64,000 nt of DNA, from positions 1,550,001 to 1,614,000 of the forward strand of contig CM082585.2 of NCBI GenBank assembly GCA_040954595.2. The letters are read 5' to 3'. The notes under the pieces were generated by a model, which was not told the origin of the DNA, did not search any database, and saw nothing but the letters and a program-made list of their open reading frames with translations. The stretch comes from Balanoglossus misakiensis. Taxonomy: Eukaryota > Hemichordata. Every line of letters starts with the position of its first letter. Position 1 is the first letter of the stretch. This document shows, one piece after another, positions 44,822 through 55,870 of this stretch. The position numbers were made by a program, and so were the translations under genes.

Positions 44822-47806
44822 TCAAGTGAATTGGCTGGGGTGAATGGCTGCATACACGGCCTTGTGATCAGACCATGAGTTTTCTATTGTGTCATAGGTA
44901 GTTGTGAAGAAGTTAAGAAAAATTAAGTCCAGAGCAGAATGCTGATCAGTTGTTTCTTCCTTTATTAGTTGCCGACAGTTACAAATTGATGTCATAAAGT
45001 GGAGGAAAGCAGTACTGGTATTAGGTAGTAGAATGTCAAAATTAAAGTCACCCATTATTAATATTGGTTTTGTCAAATCTAGTAGTGGCAGGAGATACTG
45101 TTGAAATTGTTGTTTGAATGTGTGGATTGTGCACTGAGGGGATTTATAGATCATAATGATTTGAAGTAGTTTATTTTGAATTAGGATGTTGGCTTTTATA
45201 AATTCGAACACTTTTGTTGAATGGCACTTGATATGAATCACTTGATATGAATCTTTGACATACAATACAAGACCATGATAGGGTCTTGTGAAATTTACAG
45301 CAGTGTTGTCAATATGCACATCTTGGTCATTCCTGAATAGTAGATAATTTGGGAGATTGTAGGCTTCATTGGTATCATTAGTTGTTAATCTGGATTCAGC
45401 AATTCCGATAACATCAGCAGCAATTATATTGTGGTCACTGCATAAATCTGCAAAATGTTTATGGAGTGATCTAGCGTTTTGATATACTACTTTGCAGTGG
45501 TCATGAGGGAGGGCATATAATGGTTTGAAGCATAATTGAAGTTGGCTGTCATCACGGAGTCTTTTCATTTCATTGTGAACTGCTTCAGATATTGCGATTT
45601 TATTTTTATTCAACTCCAGTATCTGAAGTCCACTTATTGTACGCACTCTACTTATTGCGACATAATGTATATGGTCAATTTTTCTTGTACCCATATGGAT
45701 TATTACCTTATCAAGTGTATCACCCTGAGATTTGTGAATAGTTTTTGCAGCAGACGGTCTAAGTGGAAATTGAATTCTCATGACAGATACATGTTTGTAA
45801 TATTTACTGGTAGGAAACTGGCGTTTAATGTCAAATATTGGAGTCAATTGTTTACCAATTTCTGGTTGATGCAAATGTTTGTATTTATGTCTTCTTAATA
45901 GACCAACATTTTTATCATCAAATTGAACCCAAATTATACTGGGGCGGTTGTTTGATGTTCCTGTCATTCTGTGGTCTATTTGTTGCACTACACAACTGGC
46001 ACCATTTGTCATACCATCCTCAACATCAACATTGGCAGTGAGATCATATCGCAGTCCAACAGCTATAGGTGCTTGTGATAATAAACCGCATGTTTTGGAT
46101 GGATCTTTTGGAATGGTCTTCAAAAGCTGTGCTTTCACTTGTTGTGAGACATCACCAATAACTGTGTCCAGTGCTGGTACAACAAGTTTATGGGATGTAG
46201 CATTTTGGTAAACTTTATCATTATGTGACTCTACCATTGCATTGGTGGTGTATAAATGAGGAATGGACTCGTTGAGTGGTTGATCATGAGATATTACATA
46301 GTTTTGCAATTCAGAAATATCTTCATCTGTGTGCCTCCCTTCTCTCAATCTATTCAATAGTTGAGCAAAGTCTTCATCATCTTTCTGTCTCATGATCTGT
46401 GTTAGTTCATGCATGGTGAAATGTTCTTTCCACAGATTAGTTGCTAATGGGCCATACTCTTTTGTTAGGTCTTTGAATATCCAGCCATCCATTACTGGTT
46501 TGAGTTGAAATAAATCACCAACAGTTATCATTGAAACACCACCAAATACTTGATTGTTACCTTTTATTTGTTGAAGTCGGAGATTTATGAAATTTAAAAG
46601 CTCATGGCCTACCATGCTGATTTCATCAATGATTACAACTGATAAATGTTGATATTTACTTCGCAAAGTATTAAGTTTATCGCTATCCAGTGGTTTGTAT
46701 TTATAACCTTGACTTGCAGGTACTTTGAAAGCTGCATGAATAGTACTACCATTGATATGATAGGCTGCTTTACCAGTTGGCGCACATAACAATAAACGAC
46801 AGTCGAGTGGTGATTCACCAGCAATTGAACACAGATAGCGATGTAATGCCTGATATATTGCTCGGATTACAACTGACTTTCCTGTACCAGCACCCCCTGT
46901 GATAAATATATGCATTGGATCATGATTTGTCTTGACTGATTTCAAAACATGATGAAATATTTCCCTTTGTTTTACATTGAGAGATCTCACAAGTTTGTGA
47001 TATTGTTCATCAGGGATACGTCCTGGGACGTTGCTGGTGTCATCAGTGGTGACAGTCGTATTCATACCAATGTCAACACCTATATCATAAGTGGTATGTT
47101 CTGGTTGGTCATCAGGTTGAAAGTATATGAAATGATCATTTGGTGTAGTAGTTCCTTCTTCTAGATCATCTCTCTCAGCATGTTGCGTATTTGGAGCAAT
47201 CTGATCAAATGCATTTAAATCATCATTATCAAGTTGCTCTGCAGCTGTAGTGGCTTGATCTATCAACTCTGAATTATGTTCATACTTATCTATGGTTTGT
47301 GCAATAATGTGTTTGTTATGATTATAAGATTCTTGAAAGGTGGCACAACTGTTTAGAAGGTCAGAGCTTTCATTTCTCCATGGCATGTACAGCAACAATT
47401 TTTCACGACAGTAATTTTCATAGTCAACTTTCTTACTATAATTGACATAGCGTATTATACACGGATTTACACGTTCTTGTATTTTCATACCATTTTTGAG
47501 AATGATATTTATTTTACTTGTCATATTGTCAGATTCTGAGTCCACACCTAAATCAGGGTCATCATGATCATCATCATTTATATCTTGTGGATAATTATCA
47601 GTGCATTTGGTTGAATATGTGACTCTAAGTTTAGATGCATAATCTGCAAGACACCAATTTTCTAATGCTTTTGGCCGTCTAGCATAACGTTTGATTAGAT
47701 TGTCACTTTCTATGTCAGTAGATTCTGCTGGTGTATTTTCAAGGGCAGTTTTGCTTTTGAGCAGGAATGTTCTTTGATCAGGTGGTGATGTGTTTATAAA
47801 TACCAC
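44822..47806 (-). CDS. Helentron PIF1-type helicase fused to EEP endonuclease
   Basis: 994-codon frame opening on GTG; it is really the continuation of Rep, from which it is separated by a frame offset near 47830. Residues 1-15 (VFINTSPPDQRT) are the conserved start of the Helitron helicase region. Helicase motifs: Walker A GGAGTGKS at 304-311, CAPTGKAA at 341, Walker B IIDEISM at about 392-398, GDLFQLKPV at 430-438, KTIHKSQGDT at about 688, and YVAISRVRT at about 715. From about residue 773 comes an endonuclease/exonuclease/phosphatase domain: QNARS, ADVIGIAES (Glu804), IMGDFNFD (about 917-924), SALDLI (about 957-962) and SDHKAV (about 979), all key residues present. The helicase should unwind donor DNA. 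The endonuclease's role in Helentrons is not established; one proposal is target or strand nicking. Confidence 0.93.
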   Translation of the reverse strand: MVFINTSPPDQRTFLLKSKTALENTPAESTDIESDNLIKRYARRPKALENWCLADYASKLRVTYSTKCTDNYPQDINDDDHDDPDLGVDSESDNMTSKINIILKNGMKIQERVNPCIIRYVNYSKKVDYENYCREKLLLYMPWRNESSDLLNSCATFQESYNHNKHIIAQTIDKYEHNSELIDQATTAAEQLDNDDLNAFDQIAPNTQHAERDDLEEGTTTPNDHFIYFQPDDQPEHTTYDIGVDIGMNTTVTTDDTSNVPGRIPDEQYHKLVRSLNVKQREIFHHVLKSVKTNHDPMHIFITGGAGTGKSVVIRAIYQALHRYLCSIAGESPLDCRLLLCAPTGKAAYHINGSTIHAAFKVPASQGYKYKPLDSDKLNTLRSKYQHLSVVIIDEISMVGHELLNFINLRLQQIKGNNQVFGGVSMITVGDLFQLKPVMDGWIFKDLTKEYGPLATNLWKEHFTMHELTQIMRQKDDEDFAQLLNRLREGRHTDEDISELQNYVISHDQPLNESIPHLYTTNAMVESHNDKVYQNATSHKLVVPALDTVIGDVSQQVKAQLLKTIPKDPSKTCGLLSQAPIAVGLRYDLTANVDVEDGMTNGASCVVQQIDHRMTGTSNNRPSIIWVQFDDKNVGLLRRHKYKHLHQPEIGKQLTPIFDIKRQFPTSKYYKHVSVMRIQFPLRPSAAKTIHKSQGDTLDKVIIHMGTRKIDHIHYVAISRVRTISGLQILELNKNKIAISEAVHNEMKRLRDDSQLQLCFKPLYALPHDHCKVVYQNARSLHKHFADLCSDHNIIAADVIGIAESRLTTNDTNEAYNLPNYLLFRNDQDVHIDNTAVNFTRPYHGLVLYVKDSYQVIHIKCHSTKVFEFIKANILIQNKLLQIIMIYKSPQCTIHTFKQQFQQYLLPLLDLTKPILIMGDFNFDILLPNTSTAFLHFMTSICNCRQLIKEETTDQHSALDLIFLNFFTTTYDTIENSWSDHKAVYAAIHPSQFT

Positions 47807-50800
47807 TTGTCTTGTAGCTTTAGTAACTGCAGGATGATGTAAGCAGCCTCTTGTGCACTGATTTCTACATTGTTAAGGAATTTATTTCCAATATGTCTGA
47901 CCTGTGCTTTCAGTTCCATATTGCCTTTTCTGGCTTCTTTGCATGCTTGGTCAAGTAATGCACTCATGCCTCTTTGGGATTTACTGATATAGGATACAAT
48001 GTACATGGCACAGGCGTATGGATCTAAAACAAACTGTAGATCATGATTTGCTCCCCATGCAGACAATAATAATTTCATGTAGGCATTGACACGTAAATCA
48101 CTTGGTTCTCTTTTGAGAAATATTGTGGTAGTTTTGAGTGAACTCTGAATGCATTTTATGTATTCATCATGACTGATTTGCAGCTCAGTAGATAGGAAGT
48201 CATCATATGATATTGGTTTGCCTTCTTTCATATCATCCAGTTTTTGTTTGATTTCTTCATATTTCTGTTTGTAATGTTGTTCTTCATCTGGATCAGCATT
48301 TAATGGTGAGAGAATCATTGTTTCTGACATAGGAGGCATTGGGTATCCAAAACGACATACAGGTTTGCCTTTTACTCGGCATGTCTTAGAGTGCTTATGT
48401 GTCTGCAGATTCAATACTTCAGCCATTTCACTTGGTACATTGGAAGAACAAGATACATATATGTCAATGAAATCAATCACTTCTGTTGGTGTGTTTTGTT
48501 GATAATTTGGTGCATTCTCAATCCACATTAGCATATGGATGTGTGGTGAGCCACGTTGTTGAAATTCCACTCTGTAGAAGTAATCAGTGATTTTGCCCAA
48601 TGGATCACATGGACCTCTAAGTACTGTATTGATGAATTCATGAATTCTGTGGTCAAAGAAACGAGCACATGTCACTGGGTCAGATTGAAGTAACCTGGAC
48701 TTTGTAGCCCAATCCATGGCTTTAAGTTCATCAGCAGTATATTTCTTACCATCTACAAGTGTACCCAGTATTTGATGTAAGTCAATCCACTTTGTGTCAG
48801 CACTAGACAGAGAACAAAACCATGTTGGTAAACCAAGTTGTCTAATCATTGCAAATACATCTTTCTTCCTCTTTTCTAGATAGGGTGGTGAATTGCGCAA
48901 ATCTCTGAATATGTAAAATCCGTCATCAAGTCTAAGTAAATCACTTACTCTTTCTGGATTTAATAAATCTGCAACTTTGTAAGTTCTGCCTTCAGTTTTA
49001 CATCGTCTCAATGCAAGGTGGACTTTACTACTGATCTGTTTTAACTGCAGTTTCTTCACTTTGAAAAACATATTTGGTACAGAGTTTGCAACGCGTCTAT
49101 CAACATTACGCAATTCCCATTTACAAACATCACTGTAATGTACATTTGAGGTGTGGATTTGATCAATATTTCTGCGTTGTCCACAGAATATAGTTGGAAA
49201 GGCTAGATATTCTGCATCTGTATCATTGAACAGACTAAGAGGGCGTTGACCTTCACCAGGGGCAAATGTTAAAATTTGATTACGATAATCTGAATCATCA
49301 AGTAAAGTGTCCATATTAGCAACAGCTCCCTCTGCTGGATCAACCTCACTGAATTTATCAGAATCAGAATCTGATTCAGATTCAGGATCATCAGCTTGCT
49401 CTTGTTCAGTGTTTGTATTTTCAATAAATACAGCCATATCATTATCTGTGTTTTCAAATTCCTGAGACCAGTTGTGATTAATTGGAATACCTGAATTTTG
49501 GTACAAAACACTGTTTTTCATGAGCCACACAAGTGCTGCCATCACTTTATTTGGTCGAATATTTTCTGTAAATTCACTTCGCGTGTACGATAGTTTTCGT
49601 TTCAGTTTGACTGGTATAGTAGCTGAATCATCTAGCATTCTTGGCAGAGCATTAACAGTAGGGGTGATATCTGTTGGAATATTGACTACCGGACCAGATA
49701 ATGACCTTTGACCTCCACGTGGCAAACTGCACATATGCATGAATGGAATTCTGAGTGCTATCAATCTTTCTTCCAAAGGGTGCAACTGTAACTGTGGTGG
49801 AATATCAGGGAAATTAACATTATTAGCTATAGACAATCTGGGGATTTTACCAGCAGATATGGATCTGTAGCATGTGTTACACACCCACTCTATATTGTCA
49901 ACAGAAGTGTATGCAGTCAAACATTTTGATGCAATGCCTCGTTCAGATAATTTGGCAGCAGGAGTAACAGATTTTCTGAACCAAGTTTGATGACATGATG
50001 AGCAGACATAGACAGGGCCTTGTGATACAGTTCTATGAAATATATTTATGCATGCCTGCAACGATTCCCCGCATAATTGTCGGGTCTCAAAACCTCTATG
50101 TTTGCTAAAACCATTGTGTGTAACATGTTGTTTTTTGTCAATTTGAAATGTTTGAATTTTTTCACTGCATTTCACAAACTTCTTTTGTAAGTTTTCTTTT
50201 TTTCTGAAGTTTCTATCCTGTCTCTTCATTTTTCTGTAGATCTGTTGCTTTTTGTTTTCGTGCTCTTTGAAGGTTTTACTTTTGCGTGAAGTCTTGATAC
50301 GTGCCTGTGACTGTATTTTCTCATTTTGTCGAAATGTGGAATTTTGACGCAGACTTTTAATGTGTTCTTTCAGTTTTGGCTTTTCTTTTTCTCGGAATGC
50401 AGGATTTTGACGCAAAGTTTTAATGTGTGCTTTAAATTTCACCTTTTCTTTCTCTCGGAATGCAGGATTTTGACGCAGAGTTTGCTTGTGTGAGTTTAAT
50501 TTCACCTTTTCTTTCTCTCGGAATGCAGGATTTTGACGCAGAGTTTGCTTGTGTGAGTTTAATTTCACCTTTTCTTTCTCTCGGAATGCAGGATTTTGAC
50601 GCAGAGTGTTAATGCGTGATTTCAATTTGACCTTCTCTTTCTCTCGGAATACAGGATTTTGACGCAGAGTTTGCTTGTGTGAGTTTAATTTCACCTTCTC
50701 TTTCTCTCGGAATGCAGGATTTTGACGCAGAGTGTTAATGCGTGATTTTAATTTGACCTTCTCTTTCTCTCGGAATACAGGATTTTGACGCAGAGTTTGC

Positions 50801-52416
50801 TTGTGTGAGTTTAATTTCACCTTTTCTGTCTCTCGGAATACAGGATTTTGACGCAGAGTGTAAATGCGTGATTTCAATTTGACCTTCTCTTTCTCTCGGA
50901 ATACAGGATTTTGACGCAGAGTTTGCTTGTGTGAGTTTAATTTCACCTTCTCTTTCTCTTGGAATGAAGGATTTTGACGCAGGATTTGTATGTGTGATTG
51001 CAATTTTTCCTTTTCTCTCTTTCTATATTGTGGGTTTGCACGTATTGTTCTTTTTTGATATTGTTGAGATAACTTTTCTCTGTCTCTGTATTCTACATTC
51101 TGGCGCAATGTCTTTATATGTGCTTGCACTTTTGACTTTTCTCTCTCTTTGAAGTCAGGATTTTGTCTTTGTGCACATTTCCTCTCCTTGTCTCTCTTTC
51201 TTTCATTGGTTTTAAATGAAGGATCCTGTCTTTTCAACCGTTTGTATTCTCTGTCATATACCTTTCTTGATTTTCTTCTACATGAACCTGATGGAAGTGC
51301 ATCAATGGTATTAGAAGTTTGCATACACTGTTTATTAGCTTGTAATTGTTTTTGTGACTCGAAATAGTTGTCTAACAGGTCTGAATGCCTTTGAGTCCGT
51401 TGATACAGTCTCTGAGAAGATGAACTCTCTATATGAATGGTTAATTCTTGAAGTTCATAAGGTGTCATGTTATTGAAGTTAAGGTTATGAAATAATGAAT
51501 ACAAATAGTTTGTTAAATCATTTAGAGTCGGAAAACTCAATACCATACTTGAACCGTCAGAACATTGGAAACCATGTGAGTTTCGACTATGAGAATCAAA
51601 TACGAAGTATTTGCCATCTGTTGCAGAAAGGGCCATGCTGTAGCCACCAAGTATTAACATAACTGAGTTACTAGAATTGAACATGTTAATCATAGCATCT
51701 CTGAACACCATACATCCTTGTTCATCATAGTCAGACATACAGTCTAACATACCAAAGTACAGTCTTCCTTGTGTAATATTGAACTGCACAGAATTCATGT
51801 GAACAGTATTTGGCAATTCATCACACATTAGTATTTCAGAAAATAATTTATTACTTGCTCTGAGGTCATTTGTGGTTTTAATGTATAAATTATCACCAGC
51901 ATGTAAAATGTGATCTAAGTCATTAGATGTCAATGTCATCTCTCTTTCTTTTGATATGCAAAGGAAAGCAAGGGCATTACAAGTACATTGTCTACCTCGT
52001 GAATTTATGCTGAAAATATCATTGCCTTGATGAAAACTACCTTGGAGTACACTGTCTATTGTGTAACTTTCCCAGTGTAAAGTGTGACTATTGTGAGAGG
52101 AGTATAATTCTTGTTTGTCATGTGCATCATTTGCACTGTAGTATACACAAGAGGAATTTTGATTTGACACACTGGTCGAAGAATTCTTATTGAAGGTTGT
52201 AACTGATTGAGTGGCATTAAAACTTTTGATAATGGTACTTGAAGATGTAGACATATTATTGCTGTATGGTTCTATGCTTGACGATATTGATGTATTGTTA
52301 TTGGCATTGCCGTACGAATCTGACTTCTTGAATGTTCCTTGTAGCACAGGGTGTTTTACTTTACTGGATCCACCCAAACCAGAATCAGACCCAGCTGATA
52401 TGATTGGTCCATCAGC
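47794..52416 (-). CDS. Helentron Rep protein, main exon
   Basis: Frame of about 1540 codons after the acceptor TTTTTAAACAG at 52417, in phase with the first exon at 53493-53537. Numbering from the upstream ATG in the same frame (52446): a cysteine-protease-like region at about 140-330 with GRQCTCNAL (Cys154) and FDSHSRN (Asp284, His286); a run of 21-residue charged repeats at about 430-710; paired CxxC zinc motifs at 815-818 and 856-859; an acidic segment at about 1010-1050; the Helitron-like N domain at about 1110-1290; the HUH motif in SPHIHMLMW (His1302, His1304); and the double-tyrosine motif in MYIVSYISK (Tyr1482, Tyr1486). The HUH nuclease and tyrosines start and end rolling-circle transposition. 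The frame stops at 47794 within the region that should lead into the helicase. Confidence 0.92.
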   Translation of the reverse strand, partial: ADGPIISAGSDSGLGGSSKVKHPVLQGTFKKSDSYGNANNNTSISSSIEPYSNNMSTSSSTIIKSFNATQSVTTFNKNSSTSVSNQNSSCVYYSANDAHDKQELYSSHNSHTLHWESYTIDSVLQGSFHQGNDIFSINSRGRQCTCNALAFLCISKEREMTLTSNDLDHILHAGDNLYIKTTNDLRASNKLFSEILMCDELPNTVHMNSVQFNITQGRLYFGMLDCMSDYDEQGCMVFRDAMINMFNSSNSVMLILGGYSMALSATDGKYFVFDSHSRNSHGFQCSDGSSMVLSFPTLNDLTNYLYSLFHNLNFNNMTPYELQELTIHIESSSSQRLYQRTQRHSDLLDNYFESQKQLQANKQCMQTSNTIDALPSGSCRRKSRKVYDREYKRLKRQDPSFKTNERKRDKERKCAQRQNPDFKEREKSKVQAHIKTLRQNVEYRDREKLSQQYQKRTIRANPQYRKREKEKLQSHIQILRQNPSFQEKEKVKLNSHKQTLRQNPVFREKEKVKLKSRIYTLRQNPVFRETEKVKLNSHKQTLRQNPVFREKEKVKLKSRINTLRQNPAFREKEKVKLNSHKQTLRQNPVFREKEKVKLKSRINTLRQNPAFREKEKVKLNSHKQTLRQNPAFREKEKVKLNSHKQTLRQNPAFREKEKVKFKAHIKTLRQNPAFREKEKPKLKEHIKSLRQNSTFRQNEKIQSQARIKTSRKSKTFKEHENKKQQIYRKMKRQDRNFRKKENLQKKFVKCSEKIQTFQIDKKQHVTHNGFSKHRGFETRQLCGESLQACINIFHRTVSQGPVYVCSSCHQTWFRKSVTPAAKLSERGIASKCLTAYTSVDNIEWVCNTCYRSISAGKIPRLSIANNVNFPDIPPQLQLHPLEERLIALRIPFMHMCSLPRGGQRSLSGPVVNIPTDITPTVNALPRMLDDSATIPVKLKRKLSYTRSEFTENIRPNKVMAALVWLMKNSVLYQNSGIPINHNWSQEFENTDNDMAVFIENTNTEQEQADDPESESDSDSDKFSEVDPAEGAVANMDTLLDDSDYRNQILTFAPGEGQRPLSLFNDTDAEYLAFPTIFCGQRRNIDQIHTSNVHYSDVCKWELRNVDRRVANSVPNMFFKVKKLQLKQISSKVHLALRRCKTEGRTYKVADLLNPERVSDLLRLDDGFYIFRDLRNSPPYLEKRKKDVFAMIRQLGLPTWFCSLSSADTKWIDLHQILGTLVDGKKYTADELKAMDWATKSRLLQSDPVTCARFFDHRIHEFINTVLRGPCDPLGKITDYFYRVEFQQRGSPHIHMLMWIENAPNYQQNTPTEVIDFIDIYVSCSSNVPSEMAEVLNLQTHKHSKTCRVKGKPVCRFGYPMPPMSETMILSPLNADPDEEQHYKQKYEEIKQKLDDMKEGKPISYDDFLSTELQISHDEYIKCIQSSLKTTTIFLKREPSDLRVNAYMKLLLSAWGANHDLQFVLDPYACAMYIVSYISKSQRGMSALLDQACKEARKGNMELKAQVRHIGNKFLNNVEISAQEAAYIILQLLKLQDKWYL
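50340..51170 (-). repeat. Coding minisatellite of 63 bp within Rep
   Basis: About ten tandem 63-bp units, regular from about 50340 to 51000 and decaying toward 51170. They encode a 21-residue motif close to LRQNPAFREKEKVKLNSHKQ. Two subtypes alternate (KLNSHKQT and KLKSRINT), showing that pairs of units were duplicated together. The predicted product is a long, highly charged helical rod between the protease-like region and the zinc motifs. Confidence 0.93.
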
Positions 52417-53492
52417 CTGTTTAAAAATAAACAAGATAAGCGACAATTAGAAAATACAGTTACCTTTAATTTCCATCACATGTCCTTATTTGACCCCTGA
52501 TGAGTACTATGACAATGAGAGCCAATGACAGGTCAATTTTGCGTCATATTCAAATTGGTTTTGTGTATATCATGTACATATAAGTACTATCACTAGTATT
52601 TACATTGCAAATGTGTTCAATTAAGCTTTTGTATAAATTTGTTGTAATTTCAATACATTTTGCAAAATTTAGCTACTTGCATAATATTTGTATATCACAT
52701 GTGGACAAAGACATTGCACAAATTAGTAACATGGCTATTGTCACGCCACCTCATCAAAAACTACTAGCGGCACAGGGTTGGCCTGCCATAACATTGTCTT
52801 ACACTCATGTTTCACAATCATTCGAAAGCTCATTGCAACATTGAAATTATATCACCTACAAACCTCACCTTTCTACAAAGTTCCATATCAAATAAAACTT
52901 TCCCACATAAATCTTTTCCAGTTGAACCTTTTGAAACCACACACTTCACCTGACAAATTTAGTCTGGAAAGTTGAACGTACCCTCTATCTACTCTGAAAC
53001 TACCAAGTTTAAAACAAACTTCAAAACTGGAAAAGGTTTGTGCCTATGACTTTTCCCATATAATTACATTGAGAATACCTAGAAAACTCACTTCTACTAT
53101 TTCTATGAAATATTACACATAGCTCAATCAAATAGAAATAAATGCATCCATCAAATATCGTTTGGTCACTGTATTTTTTTTAGATAAACTTTACAAGTGT
53201 TTCGCCCATAGATACACCCTCACTGAATATGCTGACTCAGCAATTTTCCTCAATTATCAACAAAATTCATGGCCTTGTATTTCAAAAGCAAACGCAGTGA
53301 CATGAGAAGCCAATAATCCAAAATTGAAGACATAACGTTACTTTCGATTTTACTGATCATTACGGACTAGCTGCTAAAAGCCTACCCTGCGACCAAACAG
53401 TGACGTTGACCAACTTTCCCCTGCTCAAATGAAGAACTCCTTTTCCTGTTTACAAGTATGTACAATTTTATAGTATGCAAATACACACATAC
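52417..53492 (-). other. Intron of the Helentron Rep gene
   Basis: 1076-bp intron with donor GTATGTGT at 53492 and acceptor TTTTTAAACAG at 52417, both phase 0. The interior is AT-rich with only short frames. Confidence 0.65.
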
Positions 53493-53537
53493 CGATTTTT
53501 TCACAGCTGATTTTCTCCAATTCTTTTTCCTTGGCAT
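53493..53537 (-). CDS. First coding exon of the Helentron Rep
   Basis: A 15-codon exon, MPRKKNWRKSAVKKS, ending at the donor GTATGTGT and joining in phase 0 to ADGPIISAG at 52416. It is very basic, like a nuclear or DNA-binding tail. The main exon itself has no credible start (the ATG at 52446 reads through the acceptor tract), which favours this small upstream exon. The join is inferred and not tested. Confidence 0.6.
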
Positions 53538-54800
53538 AATTCTGACCTTAGTAGCAAAAGACAAGAATGTGATAATATCAATAACAGCATTTTAACATCA
53601 TTGGTTAGACAACTTGAAACTGCTTAGATAATATGCAAGTAAAAGCCTGGCAAAAATGTAACATGTACAATTGCTTAATTTTAACATACTCACACAACAT
53701 ATATTTCCATCATTTTTATAGGAGTAATTGAAACTACAACATCAATATGACCATCACATGTTCTAGGACTTCCAAAATAGAGAAACACTATGAAAAACTT
53801 CAGCTGAAAAATAGAATATGTAATATAATTACCTGCAATTTGATAAAAAGTGATTCTTCAAGAGCTGGTTAAGTCTCTAACTGTTCCAAAACAATGACAG
53901 GAAGTGGCTGCTCATTAGGCTGTTCCTGGCACTGCCACTACTCCCTCACATTGCTGGCAACAGTAGCTTGATACTTTGGGGTTCAAAGTCAGCAGATAAC
54001 AGCCAAGAATTTGGAATCCGCAATTACAGCATAGGGTATACTGGCACCGCCTTACGTTGAGAGGTTTGTCAACAATAATATAGTGCAATAGTGCAAACAA
54101 TATGTTTAGATAGCAACAGATCTAAAGTTATTACAATAATGCCAACACATGTTTTGAGCTACTCCTGTGTGTTCTTTCAACTACAGAAAATCAAGCAGTC
54201 TTTCCAATGCTGCTACACCTACATAAGTATGGTGTGTGCTACACTGCCCCAAGGTTATTTCGATACACAAATATAACTGTGACATAATCAGCTCATGTAC
54301 ACTCTAGGAGAGATTGCACTTAGGACTGGGTGTATCAGGGAATAGATTACACAAAAACGATGAAACAGAAAGGCAAACAGCTAAAATGGACAAACCAAAG
54401 TGTCCTCATGTAAAGAGTACCTTTCAAAGCACTGGATTTGTTCATAGAGGCAAAACCAGAAATATGCAAATATCCACAGCACAGTACAATGTCTTACTTC
54501 AGTCACCATAAGAAATATGCCTACAACATGCACAGCAATCTGCCAAGTGGATTCATAGAAACCAATTTTTGGCAAAAAATTGCAAAAAATGCACCAAGAA
54601 CACAATTATGGGAATGTCACCATACTTTCACGACACCTTAACTTGAAATGAATTTTGACCAAATATCCCCAAAATTACAAATATGCAAATTATGCAACAA
54701 ATTGCCCCAAAATGACCTCAATTGCCTTTCAGTATACCAAGCTTCATTCTAAATTTTAAAGCCATTGACCCATAACTTTCAGAAAAATTTGTTTTCACCT
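53538..54800. other. Helentron 5' region upstream of Rep
   Basis: About 1.3 kb of AT-rich DNA with no recognisable gene. It should contain the Rep promoter. Short frames on both strands look random. From about 54800 the sequence matches the region found near 12545 and 55975 (AAACATCCATGATAT), a truncated repeat of the element's terminal segment, before switching into the 239-bp repeats at about 54885. Confidence 0.5.
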
Positions 54801-54884
54801 AAAATATTGACAAAGACGAAAAAATTCATAAAAAATAAAACATCCATGATATCAACTGAACACTTACATGTCGGTCACAGGCTT

Positions 54885-55870
54885 TTCAATTTCAGTCCCA
54901 ACCCTCCAAACGCGAAGTCTGTACCTGCTCTGGATGCCAAGATATGATAAAGTAGGTCAAAGGTCACCTGAGGTCATGCAAAATTTGGGCAAGAAATTTT
55001 GACCTAATACTGGTCCATGTTCAATAAAAACCAAACCTATAGCCTTATTGGTTAGCCTGGAATTAGGTATGCACATAATTAATGAGATATGCAGGTGTCA
55101 CAGGTGACCCCCAATTGCGGCTTTTCAATTTTAGTGCCAACCCTCCAAACGCCAAGTCTGTACCTGCTCTGGATGTCAAGATATGGTAATGTAGGTCAAA
55201 GGTCACCTGAGGTCATGCAAAATTTGGGCAAGAAATTTTGACCCTATACTGGTCCATGTTCAACAAAAACCGAACCTATAGCCTTATTGGTTAGCCTGGA
55301 ATTAGGTATGCACATAATTAATGAGATATGCAGGTGTCACAGGTGACCCCCAATTGCGGCTTTTCAATTTTAGTCCCAACCCTCCAAACGCCAAGTCTGT
55401 GCCTGCTCTGGATGTCAAGATTTGGTAATGTAGGTCAAAGGTCACCTGAGGTCATGCAAAATTTGGGCAAGAAATTTTGACCCTATACTGGTCCATGTTC
55501 AACAAAAACCGAACCTATAGCCTTATTGGTTAGCCTGGAATTAGGTATGCACATAATTAATGAGATATGCAGGTGTCACAGGTGACCCCCAATTTCGGCT
55601 TTTCAATTTCAGTCCCAACCCTCCAAACGCCAACTCTGTACCTGCTCTGGATGCCGAGATATAGGAAAGTAGGTCAAAGGTCACCTGAGGTCACCCAAAA
55701 TTTGGGCAAGAAATTTTGACCCTATACTGGTCCATGTCCCACCAGAACAAAACCTCTAGCCCTATTAGTTAGCCCGGAATTAGGTATGCACATAATTAAT
55801 GTGTTAAGCAGGTGTTACAGGTGAGCCCAAAAATTTCCCTTTTATTTTGGCCCCATTGTGCTCACTGACC
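54885..55870. repeat. 239-bp tandem repeat, four units, in the full-length Helentron
   Basis: Same repeat as at 11490-12420, four units with AGGTCAAAGGTCA near 54954, 55192, 55432 and 55671. Units 2 and 3 share private variants (CCAATTGCGGC, GATGTCAAGAT, GGTAATGTAGG) absent from the short derivatives, so this copy's repeats have been homogenised separately. They lie at the element's 5' side, upstream of Rep. Confidence 0.92.

Noticed and set aside
53538-54800. Several 60-80 residue ORFs upstream of Rep
   Set aside because: Short, AT-rich, no domains and no consistent splice context; indistinguishable from chance.
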